The translations under genes and the position numbers were made by a program. A stretch of DNA of 64,000 nt, from positions 16,102 through 80,101 of the forward strand of contig CAYZTM010000019.1 of assembly GCA_964481425.1 (NCBI GenBank), given 5' to 3'. This stretch comes from MKUN01 sp964481425. Its GTDB lineage: Bacteria > Bacteroidota > Bacteroidia > Chitinophagales > Chitinophagaceae. Within the stretch, counting starts at the first letter, position 1; each line of letters begins with the position of its first letter. The notes beneath the pieces were generated by a model. That model searched no databases and had not been told where the DNA came from. It saw only the letters and a program-made list of their open reading frames with translations. This document shows, one piece after another, positions 18,046 to 26,057 of the stretch.

Positions 18046-18501
18046 ATGAAACTGGAAGAGGTTCTGAAAACAAACAAGTTTACCGACGAAAAACATAAAG
18101 CCGGCCTAAACATATTGTACACTGCTTACTGGATGAAGAGCCATTATAGCAAAATACTAAAGGAAACAGGTGTTACTTCCGAACAGTTCAACGTGATGAG
18201 GATACTGAAAGGCAAACACCCGGAGCAGATGTGTGTGAAGGATATCGCATCGCGCATGATCGAAAAAAACTCCAATGTACCCCGCATAGCCGATAAACTG
18301 GTAGCAAAAAAACTGGTAAAAAGAACTACCTCTAAAGAGGACAAAAGAGAGACTGTAATGAACCTTACGGAAAAGGGCTTACAGACACTGGAAACCGCCA
18401 ACAAGATAATGGGCGAAGTACAGGCAGAAATAATAGGTATTACCAACGAGGAAGCAAAACTGCTGAATGAACTCGTTGAAAAAATGAGAAAAACAGACTA
18501 A
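18046..18501 (+). CDS. MarR family transcriptional regulator
   Basis: 151 residues, typical length. The winged helix-turn-helix is visible: recognition region EQMCVKDIASRMIEKNSNVPRI around residues 64-84, then the wing VKRTTSKEDKRETVMNLTEKG around residues 90-110, with helical dimerisation ends. MarR proteins bind palindromes as dimers and release on binding phenolic or oxidant ligands. The gene sits 30 bases behind a perfect palindrome overlapping its own promoter and 33 bases before yceI, so it most likely represses this pair. The ligand is unknown. Confidence 0.93.
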   Translation: MKLEEVLKTNKFTDEKHKAGLNILYTAYWMKSHYSKILKETGVTSEQFNVMRILKGKHPEQMCVKDIASRMIEKNSNVPRIADKLVAKKLVKRTTSKEDKRETVMNLTEKGLQTLETANKIMGEVQAEIIGITNEEAKLLNELVEKMRKTD

Positions 18502-18534
18502 TCATTAACAATAAAGAACAAAAAAAGAAGAACT

Positions 18535-19065
18535 ATGGCAACAACAAAATGGGTACTGGATACCGCACATTCTGAAATTCAATTTAAAGTACGGCACATG
18601 ATGATAGCCAATGTGACCGGTAAATTTCACAAATTTGACGCAAGTGCAGAGACTGAAGGTGACGATTTTACAACAGCAAAGATCAGCTTTACTGCCGACA
18701 TCGATTCGGTAAATACCGGCAGCGAGCAGCGTGATGCACACCTGAAAAGCGAAGACTTCTTTGATGCGACCAACCATCCGCAGATGAAGTTTGAAGGAAC
18801 CTCTTTGGAAAAGATAGATGATGAACATTATAAGCTGAACGGTAACCTCACCATCCGCAACACTACGAAGCCAGTTACCTTAAATGTAGAATACGGTGGT
18901 ATGCAACAAGACCCCTGGGGCAATACAAAAGTTGGCTTCTCGATAGATGGCAAACTGAACAGGAAAGAATATGGCCTGCACTGGCATGCCGTTACAGAAG
19001 CCGGGGGTATAGTAGCCGGCGATGAAGTGAAGCTTCATGCAGAAGCTCAATTTATTAAGCAATAA
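18535..19065 (+). CDS. YceI family protein
   Basis: 176 residues covering the complete YceI lipocalin-like barrel (WVLDTAHSEIQFKVRHMMIANVTG at the start; GLHWHAVTEAGG near the end). Members bind isoprenoid chains such as polyprenyl quinones. Unlike most family members, this one has no signal peptide: the start MATTKWVLD goes straight into the domain, so it is predicted cytoplasmic. It is the second gene of the marR operon, a pairing common in this phylum that suggests stress- or ligand-induced expression. Confidence 0.93.
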   Translation: MATTKWVLDTAHSEIQFKVRHMMIANVTGKFHKFDASAETEGDDFTTAKISFTADIDSVNTGSEQRDAHLKSEDFFDATNHPQMKFEGTSLEKIDDEHYKLNGNLTIRNTTKPVTLNVEYGGMQQDPWGNTKVGFSIDGKLNRKEYGLHWHAVTEAGGIVAGDEVKLHAEAQFIKQ

Positions 19066-19081
19066 CTAATTAAGAAAACAT

Positions 19082-19118
19082 AAAAGCGCAGGCGGGCAAT
19101 TTGCCCGCCTGTTCTTTT
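19082..19118. terminator. bidirectional hairpin between yceI and the EEP nuclease gene
   Basis: CAGGCGGGCAA (19089-19099) pairs with TTGCCCGCCTG (19101-19111). A T-rich tail follows on the plus strand and CGCTTTTATG follows on the minus strand, so it can serve both convergent genes. Confidence 0.8.
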
Positions 19119-19139
19119 ATCAAGTATCGTATAAATAAA

Positions 19140-20186
19140 TTATGAGGAGGCTTTTACCAGGTATATTATGGTAGGGAAGTGGTCGCTATAACCGTTTATC
19201 CATGTGGTGCCCGAAAACGAGCGGTGCGGCGAGCCTTTGTACTGCCCATATTGTGTAATAAGGAAATCCTTATTAAATACCTCTGCCTTATAATATTGCC
19301 AATGCTTATCATCTTTGCCAAGGAAGGGCTGCGTTACCATGATCTGGTCAAAGAGATTCCAGGCATCATTCCAGGCAAGGGTACCTATGCCCTTCTTATA
19401 AAATGAAACCCATGGGTTATAGATACCTTTGGCTTTTACCTCATCCTTGTCTCCTTTGGCTCCCAATACCTTTACTATGCTTGGGCTGATGGGATCGTCG
19501 TTAAGGTCGCCCATCATGATAACCCTGCTATGCGGGTTTACATCCATCAGTGAATCTATTATATGCTTGTCAACACCTGCAGCCTTGGCACGTTTCGGTA
19601 TTGTAGCTGTTTCCCCACCATACCTTGAGGGCCAGTGGTTAACAATAACATGTACCGTATCGCCTTCCAACAGACCTGAAACACGCAGTATGTCGCGGGT
19701 GGACTCCTTGCCGCCGCTGCCGCCCAGATCCACATGATAAGGATGTGCATCCAGAACTTTGAAATATTTAGGATTGTAGATCAAAGCTGTGTTGATGCCC
19801 CGTGCATCAGGGCCATAAAATATGATGTATTTGTAATTGCGGTCTTTTATTTCAGGCTGGCTCAATAAAAGGTCCAACACCTTGCTATTCTCCACCTCAG
19901 CAACACCTACCAATGCAGGGCCGTCGGGTGTCAACTCAGTACCTAATTTTTCAAACACAGTGGCGAGGTTGTGTGCCTTCTGTTTCATGATCTCATCGGT
20001 ATAGTGATGGCTACCCGTTGGGGTGAATTCCTCGTCGTTTTTATTGGGATCGTCCTGTGTATCGAAAAAATTCTCAAGGTTGTAAAAGGCGACAGCCAGG
20101 ACATGGTAGTCCTTTTTCTGAGCTAAGGTGTTAATACTTAAACACATAGCCAGTATCGTAATAAGTACAGATGATCTGGTGAACAT
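19140..20186 (-). CDS. exported endonuclease/exonuclease/phosphatase (EEP) family enzyme
   Basis: 348 residues. A signal peptide (MFTRSSVLITILAMCLSINT, then LAQ) is followed by a complete EEP fold, a divalent-metal phosphodiesterase. Active-site motifs are in order: FYNLENFFD (Asn), VGVAEVEN (metal-binding Glu), VNHWPSR (His), MMGDLNDDP (Asp/Asn) and GYSDHFP (Asp-His). The family cuts DNA, RNA or phospholipid head groups; motif style is closest to secreted nucleases. It is transcribed divergently from the TonB receptor with 163 bases between start codons, and I infer it supplies that receptor's substrate. No T9SS sorting domain, so probably periplasmic. Confidence 0.88.
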   Translation of the reverse strand: MFTRSSVLITILAMCLSINTLAQKKDYHVLAVAFYNLENFFDTQDDPNKNDEEFTPTGSHHYTDEIMKQKAHNLATVFEKLGTELTPDGPALVGVAEVENSKVLDLLLSQPEIKDRNYKYIIFYGPDARGINTALIYNPKYFKVLDAHPYHVDLGGSGGKESTRDILRVSGLLEGDTVHVIVNHWPSRYGGETATIPKRAKAAGVDKHIIDSLMDVNPHSRVIMMGDLNDDPISPSIVKVLGAKGDKDEVKAKGIYNPWVSFYKKGIGTLAWNDAWNLFDQIMVTQPFLGKDDKHWQYYKAEVFNKDFLITQYGQYKGSPHRSFSGTTWINGYSDHFPTIIYLVKASS

Positions 20187-20304
20187 TATGCTTGTTTAAA
20201 TTAATTTTGCAAAGGAACAAAAAAAGCTGTTTTTTGCTTCCCCTAAAAATCCACATAACAATTACTTAATCCCTTCTTTTGGTCATAACTTTAACAAACT
20301 ATAG

Positions 20305-20312
20305 TATTTTTG
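20305..20312 (+). promoter_or_regulatory. -7 promoter element of the TonB-receptor operon
   Basis: TATTTTTG fits TAnnTTTG, 37 bases before the receptor ATG; TTTG at 20278-20281 could be the -33 element. Confidence 0.55.
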
Positions 20313-20349
20313 CAGGCATTTATTTTATCGAAAACAAGGCATTTATAAT

Positions 20350-23169
20350 ATGTATCTACGACTACGGCCACTCATTTTAGTGTTCACCTTCTTCGCCCTG
20401 GCTGCCAATGCACAAACAGGCAAAAACTCAGGGATATTGAAGGGTACCCTTTTAAAAAGTAAATCTCAACAACCCGCACAAGACCTACAGTTGGCTATCC
20501 CTAAACTGAAACTGATCACTACTTCGGATGCAGAAGGTAAGTTCAGCTTCAGTGATGTGAAATATGGCTCGTACCAAATGGTAATTAGTGGTTACTATAT
20601 TAAGAACGATACTGTTGAAGTTAGCATAGACAAGGAAATAAACGACCTGGGCAATGTTGGCATTACACCTAACGAAGCCGGTGCACAAAACCTCAATGCT
20701 GAGATACCAACCATCACCATGGACGAAGGCAGCATTTCGACTGACGATGATGGTGTAAGCTCTCAGAACGTGAGCAGTGTGCTTACGTCTTCGCGCGATC
20801 CTTTCATCAGTGCAACCTCCTATGTATTCAGCGCATTTTGGTTCCGGGCTCGTGGATATGACAACGGCCAGAACGAGATACAGATCAACGGCGTGCCTAT
20901 GAACGATGCCGGTACGGGTGAGGCCTCCTGGAATGAATGGGGTGGCCTGAACGATGTGCTTCGCGGGCGTAGCTTTACCTACGGATTAAGGCCCTCGGAA
21001 TATACTTTCGGTAGGCTTGGCGGTTCTCAGTATATAGATGCGACAGCATTGAATCAACGTAAGCAAACTAAGATATCCTATGCCTCATCGAACCGAAACT
21101 ACAGGAACAGGCTGATGGTAACCCACAGCAGTGGCCTGATGAAAAATGGCTGGGCTTATTCTATATCCGCATCCAAGAGGTGGGCCAAAGAGGGCTATGT
21201 GCCGGGTACCTTCTATGATGGATACTCTTACTTTGGCGCGGTAAGTAAAGTGTATAAAAAACATGAATTCAACCTTACTGCCTTTGGCGCGCCTACACGC
21301 AGGGGAAAGGCCTCGCCAGCAGTACAAGAGGCAGATGACCTGGCCGGTTCTAATTTTTACAACCCAAACTGGGGCTACCAGAACGGAGAAAAACGCAATG
21401 CTAAAATTGCCAATAACAACCAGCCGGTGTTCATCTTCAATTATCAATATAAGCCATCAGATAAAACAAGGTGGAATACTTCGATAGGCTACCAGTTCGG
21501 CAAAGACAAAACTTCGTCACTGGATTGGAACAATGCAGCAGACCCAAGGCCTGACTACTACCGCTATCTACCCAGCTATTATACAATTGGAGATAAGGCC
21601 AACCAGGCGGCAGCAGATGAATTGAAAGCCGAAATACTGGCTAACCCTGACAAACTACAGATAGATTGGGACCGCATGTATGAGAATAACCGTCATAATA
21701 CGGAAACAATACATAATGTAAATGGCGTGGCTGGCAATGATGTTACCGGTAATCGCTCGCTGTACGTATTGAGCGATTATGTGAGTGATGAGAAGAAATG
21801 GGTATTCAATACCAACATAGAGCATAGCCTTGATGCACATACTACCCTATTCGGTGGTATTAATTACATTGCCCAGAGCACAGAAAATTATCGCCAATTG
21901 GTTGACCTACTCGGTGGTGACTTTTTTGTAAATGTTAACCAGTTCACAGCCCGCAACTTAGGTACCGGCATCTATTCTCAAAACGACCTGAACAATCCAA
22001 ATGCATTGGTAAAAGAGGGCGATAAATATGGCTATGACTACATAAACCATTATGGTAAAGGACAGGTATGGGGACAAGTGACCGCACAGTATAATAAGAT
22101 AGACCTGTTCCTGGCTGCTAATGCCGGACTGACCTCTTACTATCGTGAAGGCCTTTACAAGAACGGCCTGTTCCCCGAAAGTTCGTATGGCAATGGTGAA
22201 AAGCATAGCTTCTTTACCGGTCATGTTAAAGGCGGCATAACCTACAAGCTTAACGGACGTAACTACTTTTTTGTGAATGGTGACTTTGGTTCGGATGCTC
22301 CTGATATGAAAAGCATTTACATAGCGCCTAACATCAGAGATGGTGCTGTACCCAATGCTACTACAGAAAAAATAAAGAGTATAGAAGGCGGTTACCTGAT
22401 GAAAGCACCCCGTGTTAATGCTCGCATTGTTGGATATGCAACGGACATCACCGATGTGACCAAATACTATCACTTTTATAATGCGGACCCCAACTTCCAA
22501 AGCTTTACGGACTTCATTGTACAGGGACTTAACACCCGATACATAGGGCTGGAGCTTGCCTTGAACGTAAAACTGACATCCTCACTAGATGTGACAGGCG
22601 TTGCCATCCTAAGCCAAGCTTTCTTCACCAACAACCCTACAGCAACTGTGTATAACGAAAACGATACGGCGAGTGGAGCTGCAGATAATCACACAGTTTA
22701 TCTCAACAACTATAGTATGTATGTTGGTCCTCAATCTGCATATACTTTAGGATTTCATTACAGCTCGAAGTACCACTGGTATGGCACACTGAACTTTAAC
22801 TATGCTGATCGTAATTATGTAGACATAAACCCAGACCGGAGGTCAGACAGAGCAGCAGACCTTATACCTAAAGACTCAGAACTATGGCATAAAATATTTG
22901 ACCAGGAAAAAATGCCATCAGTATTTACGACAGACCTGTTCGTGGGTTACTCTTTTAAATTGTCCCACATCAGCAAAAAGCTGGGTAACAGTTCTTATAT
23001 CTACCTGAGCGTTGGCGTAAATAATCTCCTCAACAACAAAAACATTTCTAATCTTGGCTATGAGCAGCTCAGGTATGACTTTAGCCAGAATGAACCCGGC
23101 AAATTTGCTACAAAATATTTCTATGGCTATGGCAGGAACTACTTTGCTAACATAGCTTTCAAATTCTAA
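20350..23169 (+). CDS. TonB-dependent outer-membrane receptor
   Basis: 939 residues. Signal peptide (MYLRLRPLILVFTFFALAAN, then AQ), a carboxypeptidase-regulatory-like Ig domain (about residues 27-110, ILKGTLLKSK ... GNVGITPNEAG), a plug (SVLTSSRDPFISATSYVFSA; EIQINGVPMNDAGTG) and a large barrel ending in YFANIAFKF with the terminal Phe typical of barrels. It imports a substrate too big for porins, using TonB energy. It is not a SusC of a SusCD pair: the next gene is a DUF5689 lipoprotein, not SusD. With the divergent EEP enzyme this suggests uptake of nuclease products or a phosphate-containing ligand (inference). The next gene starts 31 bases downstream. Confidence 0.93.
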   Translation: MYLRLRPLILVFTFFALAANAQTGKNSGILKGTLLKSKSQQPAQDLQLAIPKLKLITTSDAEGKFSFSDVKYGSYQMVISGYYIKNDTVEVSIDKEINDLGNVGITPNEAGAQNLNAEIPTITMDEGSISTDDDGVSSQNVSSVLTSSRDPFISATSYVFSAFWFRARGYDNGQNEIQINGVPMNDAGTGEASWNEWGGLNDVLRGRSFTYGLRPSEYTFGRLGGSQYIDATALNQRKQTKISYASSNRNYRNRLMVTHSSGLMKNGWAYSISASKRWAKEGYVPGTFYDGYSYFGAVSKVYKKHEFNLTAFGAPTRRGKASPAVQEADDLAGSNFYNPNWGYQNGEKRNAKIANNNQPVFIFNYQYKPSDKTRWNTSIGYQFGKDKTSSLDWNNAADPRPDYYRYLPSYYTIGDKANQAAADELKAEILANPDKLQIDWDRMYENNRHNTETIHNVNGVAGNDVTGNRSLYVLSDYVSDEKKWVFNTNIEHSLDAHTTLFGGINYIAQSTENYRQLVDLLGGDFFVNVNQFTARNLGTGIYSQNDLNNPNALVKEGDKYGYDYINHYGKGQVWGQVTAQYNKIDLFLAANAGLTSYYREGLYKNGLFPESSYGNGEKHSFFTGHVKGGITYKLNGRNYFFVNGDFGSDAPDMKSIYIAPNIRDGAVPNATTEKIKSIEGGYLMKAPRVNARIVGYATDITDVTKYYHFYNADPNFQSFTDFIVQGLNTRYIGLELALNVKLTSSLDVTGVAILSQAFFTNNPTATVYNENDTASGAADNHTVYLNNYSMYVGPQSAYTLGFHYSSKYHWYGTLNFNYADRNYVDINPDRRSDRAADLIPKDSELWHKIFDQEKMPSVFTTDLFVGYSFKLSHISKKLGNSSYIYLSVGVNNLLNNKNISNLGYEQLRYDFSQNEPGKFATKYFYGYGRNYFANIAFKF

Positions 23170-23200
23170 CTAATATTAAAAACGTTTTTAAATATATAAC

Positions 23201-24643
23201 ATGAAAAATTTTCGTTTAGCCCTCGGTCTTATCTTAGTAAGTGCAGTTAGCCTTAGCTCCTGCATTAAGAAAAATTATGACGGCCCGCCGGACCAGAGCA
23301 CGATCGACCCGAATTTGCCTGTCAATATGACCCTGGCCCAAGCCAGTAAAATGGGTACAACGTTAGGCGGTAATGTTAAGATCACCAACGATTCAGTAGT
23401 ATCAGGTATCGTGGTGGCCGATGACCGCTCCGGTAATTTCTACAAGCAGATCGTGATACAGGACTCCACAGGCGGTATAGCCGTACTGATAGACGCTTAC
23501 GATCTTTATGGAGATTATCCTGTGGGACGTAAAATATACATCAAGCTGAAAGGCCTGTACATTGGCAACTATGGCGGTCTGCCGCAGATCGGCTATTCTG
23601 TGGACAATACTGGTAGCCTGGTAGCAATACCCTCCAACCTAGCCGAAAAATACATCGTTAAGGGGCCTTATTACAATCCAGTTACACCCAAGAAGATCAC
23701 TATAGCCCAGGCAGCAGGTTATGACCAAACGCTGCTCAACACCCTGGTTACTATTGACAGTGTAGAGTTCCAGGCATCAGATGCAGGTATTACCAGCTAT
23801 GCACAGCCCCCTGCTATATCTTCAGGCACCGATGTATATATTGAGGACTGCAGCGCAACGCAGCTCGATATACGCACCAGCGGCTATGCTAACTTTGCAA
23901 GTTATACAGTGCCCTCGGGTCGTGGTAGCATAACAGGTATATATACTGTATTCCGGACCTCAACAAAAACAACCCCCCAATTGATCATACGTGATACTAC
24001 AGATGTTCAATTCAACGGCCCCCGCTGTGCAGGCAACCCTACTCCTCCTTTTGTTAGCATTGATAGTATCCGTCACCTTTATAACGGAAGCGATGTCACC
24101 CTGGCTTCATACTATATTAAAGGAGTAGTAGTATCTGATAATGCCAACGGTAATTTCGGCACCAATAACAGAACGCTTTACCTGCAGGATGGCGACCGCG
24201 GCATCTCTATTTATTTTAATACCGCTCACAGCTTTTCTATGGGTGACTCGATAATAGTTTCCGTAGGTGGTGCGACATTAACCAATTATAACGGTGTCCT
24301 GGAAATAAAGAGCCTTACAGTCAGTAAAGCTACAAAGAAGGGCACGGGTACAATCATACCGCGCCAGGTTACCATTAACGAGATAAATACGAATTACGGC
24401 AATTATGAAGGAACGGTAGTAAAGATCGTGAATGCAAGCGTTTCAGGTGGTACCACTTATGGCGATAACAGCGGTAATAAAACAGTTACCGATGGTTCCG
24501 GATCTATTACGCTGTACACATCCAGCAGCGCATCATTTGCCGGTAATAATATTCCTTCCGGTACGGTAACTATTACAGGCGTGGTAAATGAATATAATAC
24601 CACCCACCAGGTACAGATACGTACATTGAACGATATACAATAA
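23201..24643 (+). CDS. DUF5689 lipoprotein with OB-fold-like repeats
   Basis: 480 residues. The lipobox LSSC (C21) makes it a lipoprotein. Two clear similar units follow, each with a (V/I)xGxVVxDxxxGNF ... (I/L)QD(S/G)xxGI pattern (about residues 65-105 and 300-345), plus a weaker C-terminal unit (YEGTVVKIVNASVSGG). This pattern resembles the OB-fold modules of YhcR- and ExeM-type extracellular nucleases, so nucleic-acid binding is a reasonable inference. It takes the SusD position directly after the TonB receptor (31-base gap), pointing to a surface substrate-binding role. Confidence 0.82.
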   Translation: MKNFRLALGLILVSAVSLSSCIKKNYDGPPDQSTIDPNLPVNMTLAQASKMGTTLGGNVKITNDSVVSGIVVADDRSGNFYKQIVIQDSTGGIAVLIDAYDLYGDYPVGRKIYIKLKGLYIGNYGGLPQIGYSVDNTGSLVAIPSNLAEKYIVKGPYYNPVTPKKITIAQAAGYDQTLLNTLVTIDSVEFQASDAGITSYAQPPAISSGTDVYIEDCSATQLDIRTSGYANFASYTVPSGRGSITGIYTVFRTSTKTTPQLIIRDTTDVQFNGPRCAGNPTPPFVSIDSIRHLYNGSDVTLASYYIKGVVVSDNANGNFGTNNRTLYLQDGDRGISIYFNTAHSFSMGDSIIVSVGGATLTNYNGVLEIKSLTVSKATKKGTGTIIPRQVTINEINTNYGNYEGTVVKIVNASVSGGTTYGDNSGNKTVTDGSGSITLYTSSSASFAGNNIPSGTVTITGVVNEYNTTHQVQIRTLNDIQ

Positions 24644-24661
24644 ATTACCCACCAGTTATTT

Positions 24662-24692
24662 AAAGCCCCCATGTCACATGGTGGCTTTTTAT
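24662..24692 (+). terminator. intrinsic terminator after the DUF5689 gene
   Basis: AAAGCCCCCATG and CATGGTGGCTTT pair with one mismatch around tca (24662-24687), followed by T residues. Confidence 0.75.
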
Positions 24693-24788
24693 TTATATAA
24701 AACGCTGGCTGCTTAATAATTTCTTAATCCTTTATGCACAATTAACCAAAAAATAGGCCGAACTTTGCAACACAAAAATTAAACACTT

Positions 24789-25784
24789 ATGAAAAGATTA
24801 GTTTTACTCTTAACAGCTCTGGGTGCTATTACCTCGGCCCAGGCCCAGATCAACATTACCGGCGCAGGCTTCAGCTACTCGCAGGATTTCAATAGCCTCG
24901 ACACCGCAAGTGGCTATACTAACAGCAGTGCTAACCTGCCCACAGGCTGGTCGATATTTGAAGTAGGTAGCAGTGTAAACACCGTGAACAATATGTACCA
25001 GGGCGGTGATGGCAGCAGCAACACAGGAGATACCTACAGTTTTGGCACTGTTGGCACCACCGAACGTGCTTTAGGCTCCATTGCATCGGGTTCTAACTCG
25101 GCCAGCTATGGTGCATATTTTGCAAACACATCCAGCGATACCATTACCAAGGTACTGCTCTCCTATACCCTGGAACAATGGAGGGGTGGCGGTAACCGCG
25201 CTGTACCCGACACCAGCTATTTTTATTACAGTACTACCGCTACAGGCGTTGATGATACTATGGCCTCATGGACCGCTGCTTCTCAATTTGACCTGATATC
25301 CATTCAAAATCCGTCTTCTGCCTCTGCTTTGGATGGCAACAATGCCGCTAACAATATGCAGGTAAACGATTCAATAATAGTAGCTATCGCTCCCGGAAGC
25401 CACCTTGTGATCAAATGGGCTGATAAAAACACCCAGGGAAGTGATGATGGTTTGGCTGTTGATGACCTGACCGCTTTCTTTAAAAACGATACTACACTGA
25501 ACCCCAATAGCGTAGCAGTTGTAAGGAACAGCAGCCTGCCGCTTACTGTATTGGGTGCGGCTTCTGCAAACCAGCTGACTGTTGGCTTTACGGCTACAGA
25601 AGCCGGCAACTACAGCCTGGAAGTTTATGATGTTACAGGCCGTATGCTGCACAGCGAGAGCATAAACGCTGCAGCAGGTACACAACGCTATACCCTGAAC
25701 AACCTGAACCTGAGCTCAGGCTTGTATATCGTGAAACTGCACAACAATACTTATTCCGGTGTTACTAAGGCGGTAATTCGTTAG
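24789..25784 (+). CDS. T9SS-exported protein with nuclease-associated N-terminal domain
   Basis: 331 residues. Signal peptide (MKRLVLLLTALGAITSAQAQ); a ~210-residue domain with FNSLDTASGYTNSS, LPTGWSIFE, SSNTGDTYSFGT, ERALGS, LSYTLEQWR and DDGLAVDDL; and a type A T9SS sorting domain at the C-terminus (YSLEVYDVTGRMLH ... SGLYIVKL). The large domain closely resembles, from memory, the module found N-terminal to EEP catalytic domains in ExeM/NucH-like secreted nucleases of other bacteria, but no catalytic domain is present. It sits downstream of the TonB receptor and DUF5689 genes behind a separate terminator, with a near-consensus promoter (GAACTTTG) upstream. Confidence 0.82.
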   Translation: MKRLVLLLTALGAITSAQAQINITGAGFSYSQDFNSLDTASGYTNSSANLPTGWSIFEVGSSVNTVNNMYQGGDGSSNTGDTYSFGTVGTTERALGSIASGSNSASYGAYFANTSSDTITKVLLSYTLEQWRGGGNRAVPDTSYFYYSTTATGVDDTMASWTAASQFDLISIQNPSSASALDGNNAANNMQVNDSIIVAIAPGSHLVIKWADKNTQGSDDGLAVDDLTAFFKNDTTLNPNSVAVVRNSSLPLTVLGAASANQLTVGFTATEAGNYSLEVYDVTGRMLHSESINAAAGTQRYTLNNLNLSSGLYIVKLHNNTYSGVTKAVIR

Positions 25785-25799
25785 TTTCCCCGTTACGTT

Positions 25800-25853
25800 A
25801 ATTGATAAAAAGAAACCTCCTGCGATGCCGCAGGAGGTTTCTTTTTATCAATT
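25800..25853 (+). terminator. intrinsic terminator with a 25-bp perfect stem
   Basis: 25800-25824 pairs without mismatch with 25829-25853 around loop atgc. The core is CCTCCTGCG/CGCAGGAGG flanked by A-run and T-run, so it can act in both directions. It is unusually long for an intrinsic terminator. Confidence 0.85.
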
Positions 25854-26013
25854 CAATGATCTTAACCTTTTGTACATGATATAGCGGCACTAATTATCAA
25901 ATAATTAAATACTAAGCAGCTAAAAAAATCAAATTCATTAAATATAAAATTTATCAACCAATCATTAACCATTTAATAATAGAGCAATATGAGCTCATGA
26001 GCGTATCTCAAAT

Positions 26014-26021
26014 TACCTTTG
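26014..26021 (+). promoter_or_regulatory. -7 promoter element of the SprB-repeat gene
   Basis: TACCTTTG fits TAnnTTTG, 36 bases before the ATG at 26058. Confidence 0.65.
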
Positions 26022-26057
26022 CCTGAATAATATAATGCATAAACAAGCATTTACAAG

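Noticed and set aside
20350..24643. Reading the TonB receptor and next gene as a SusC/SusD pair
   Set aside because: The second protein has DUF5689/OB-like units and no SusD-type helical repeats; the receptor lacks clear SusC-specific features.
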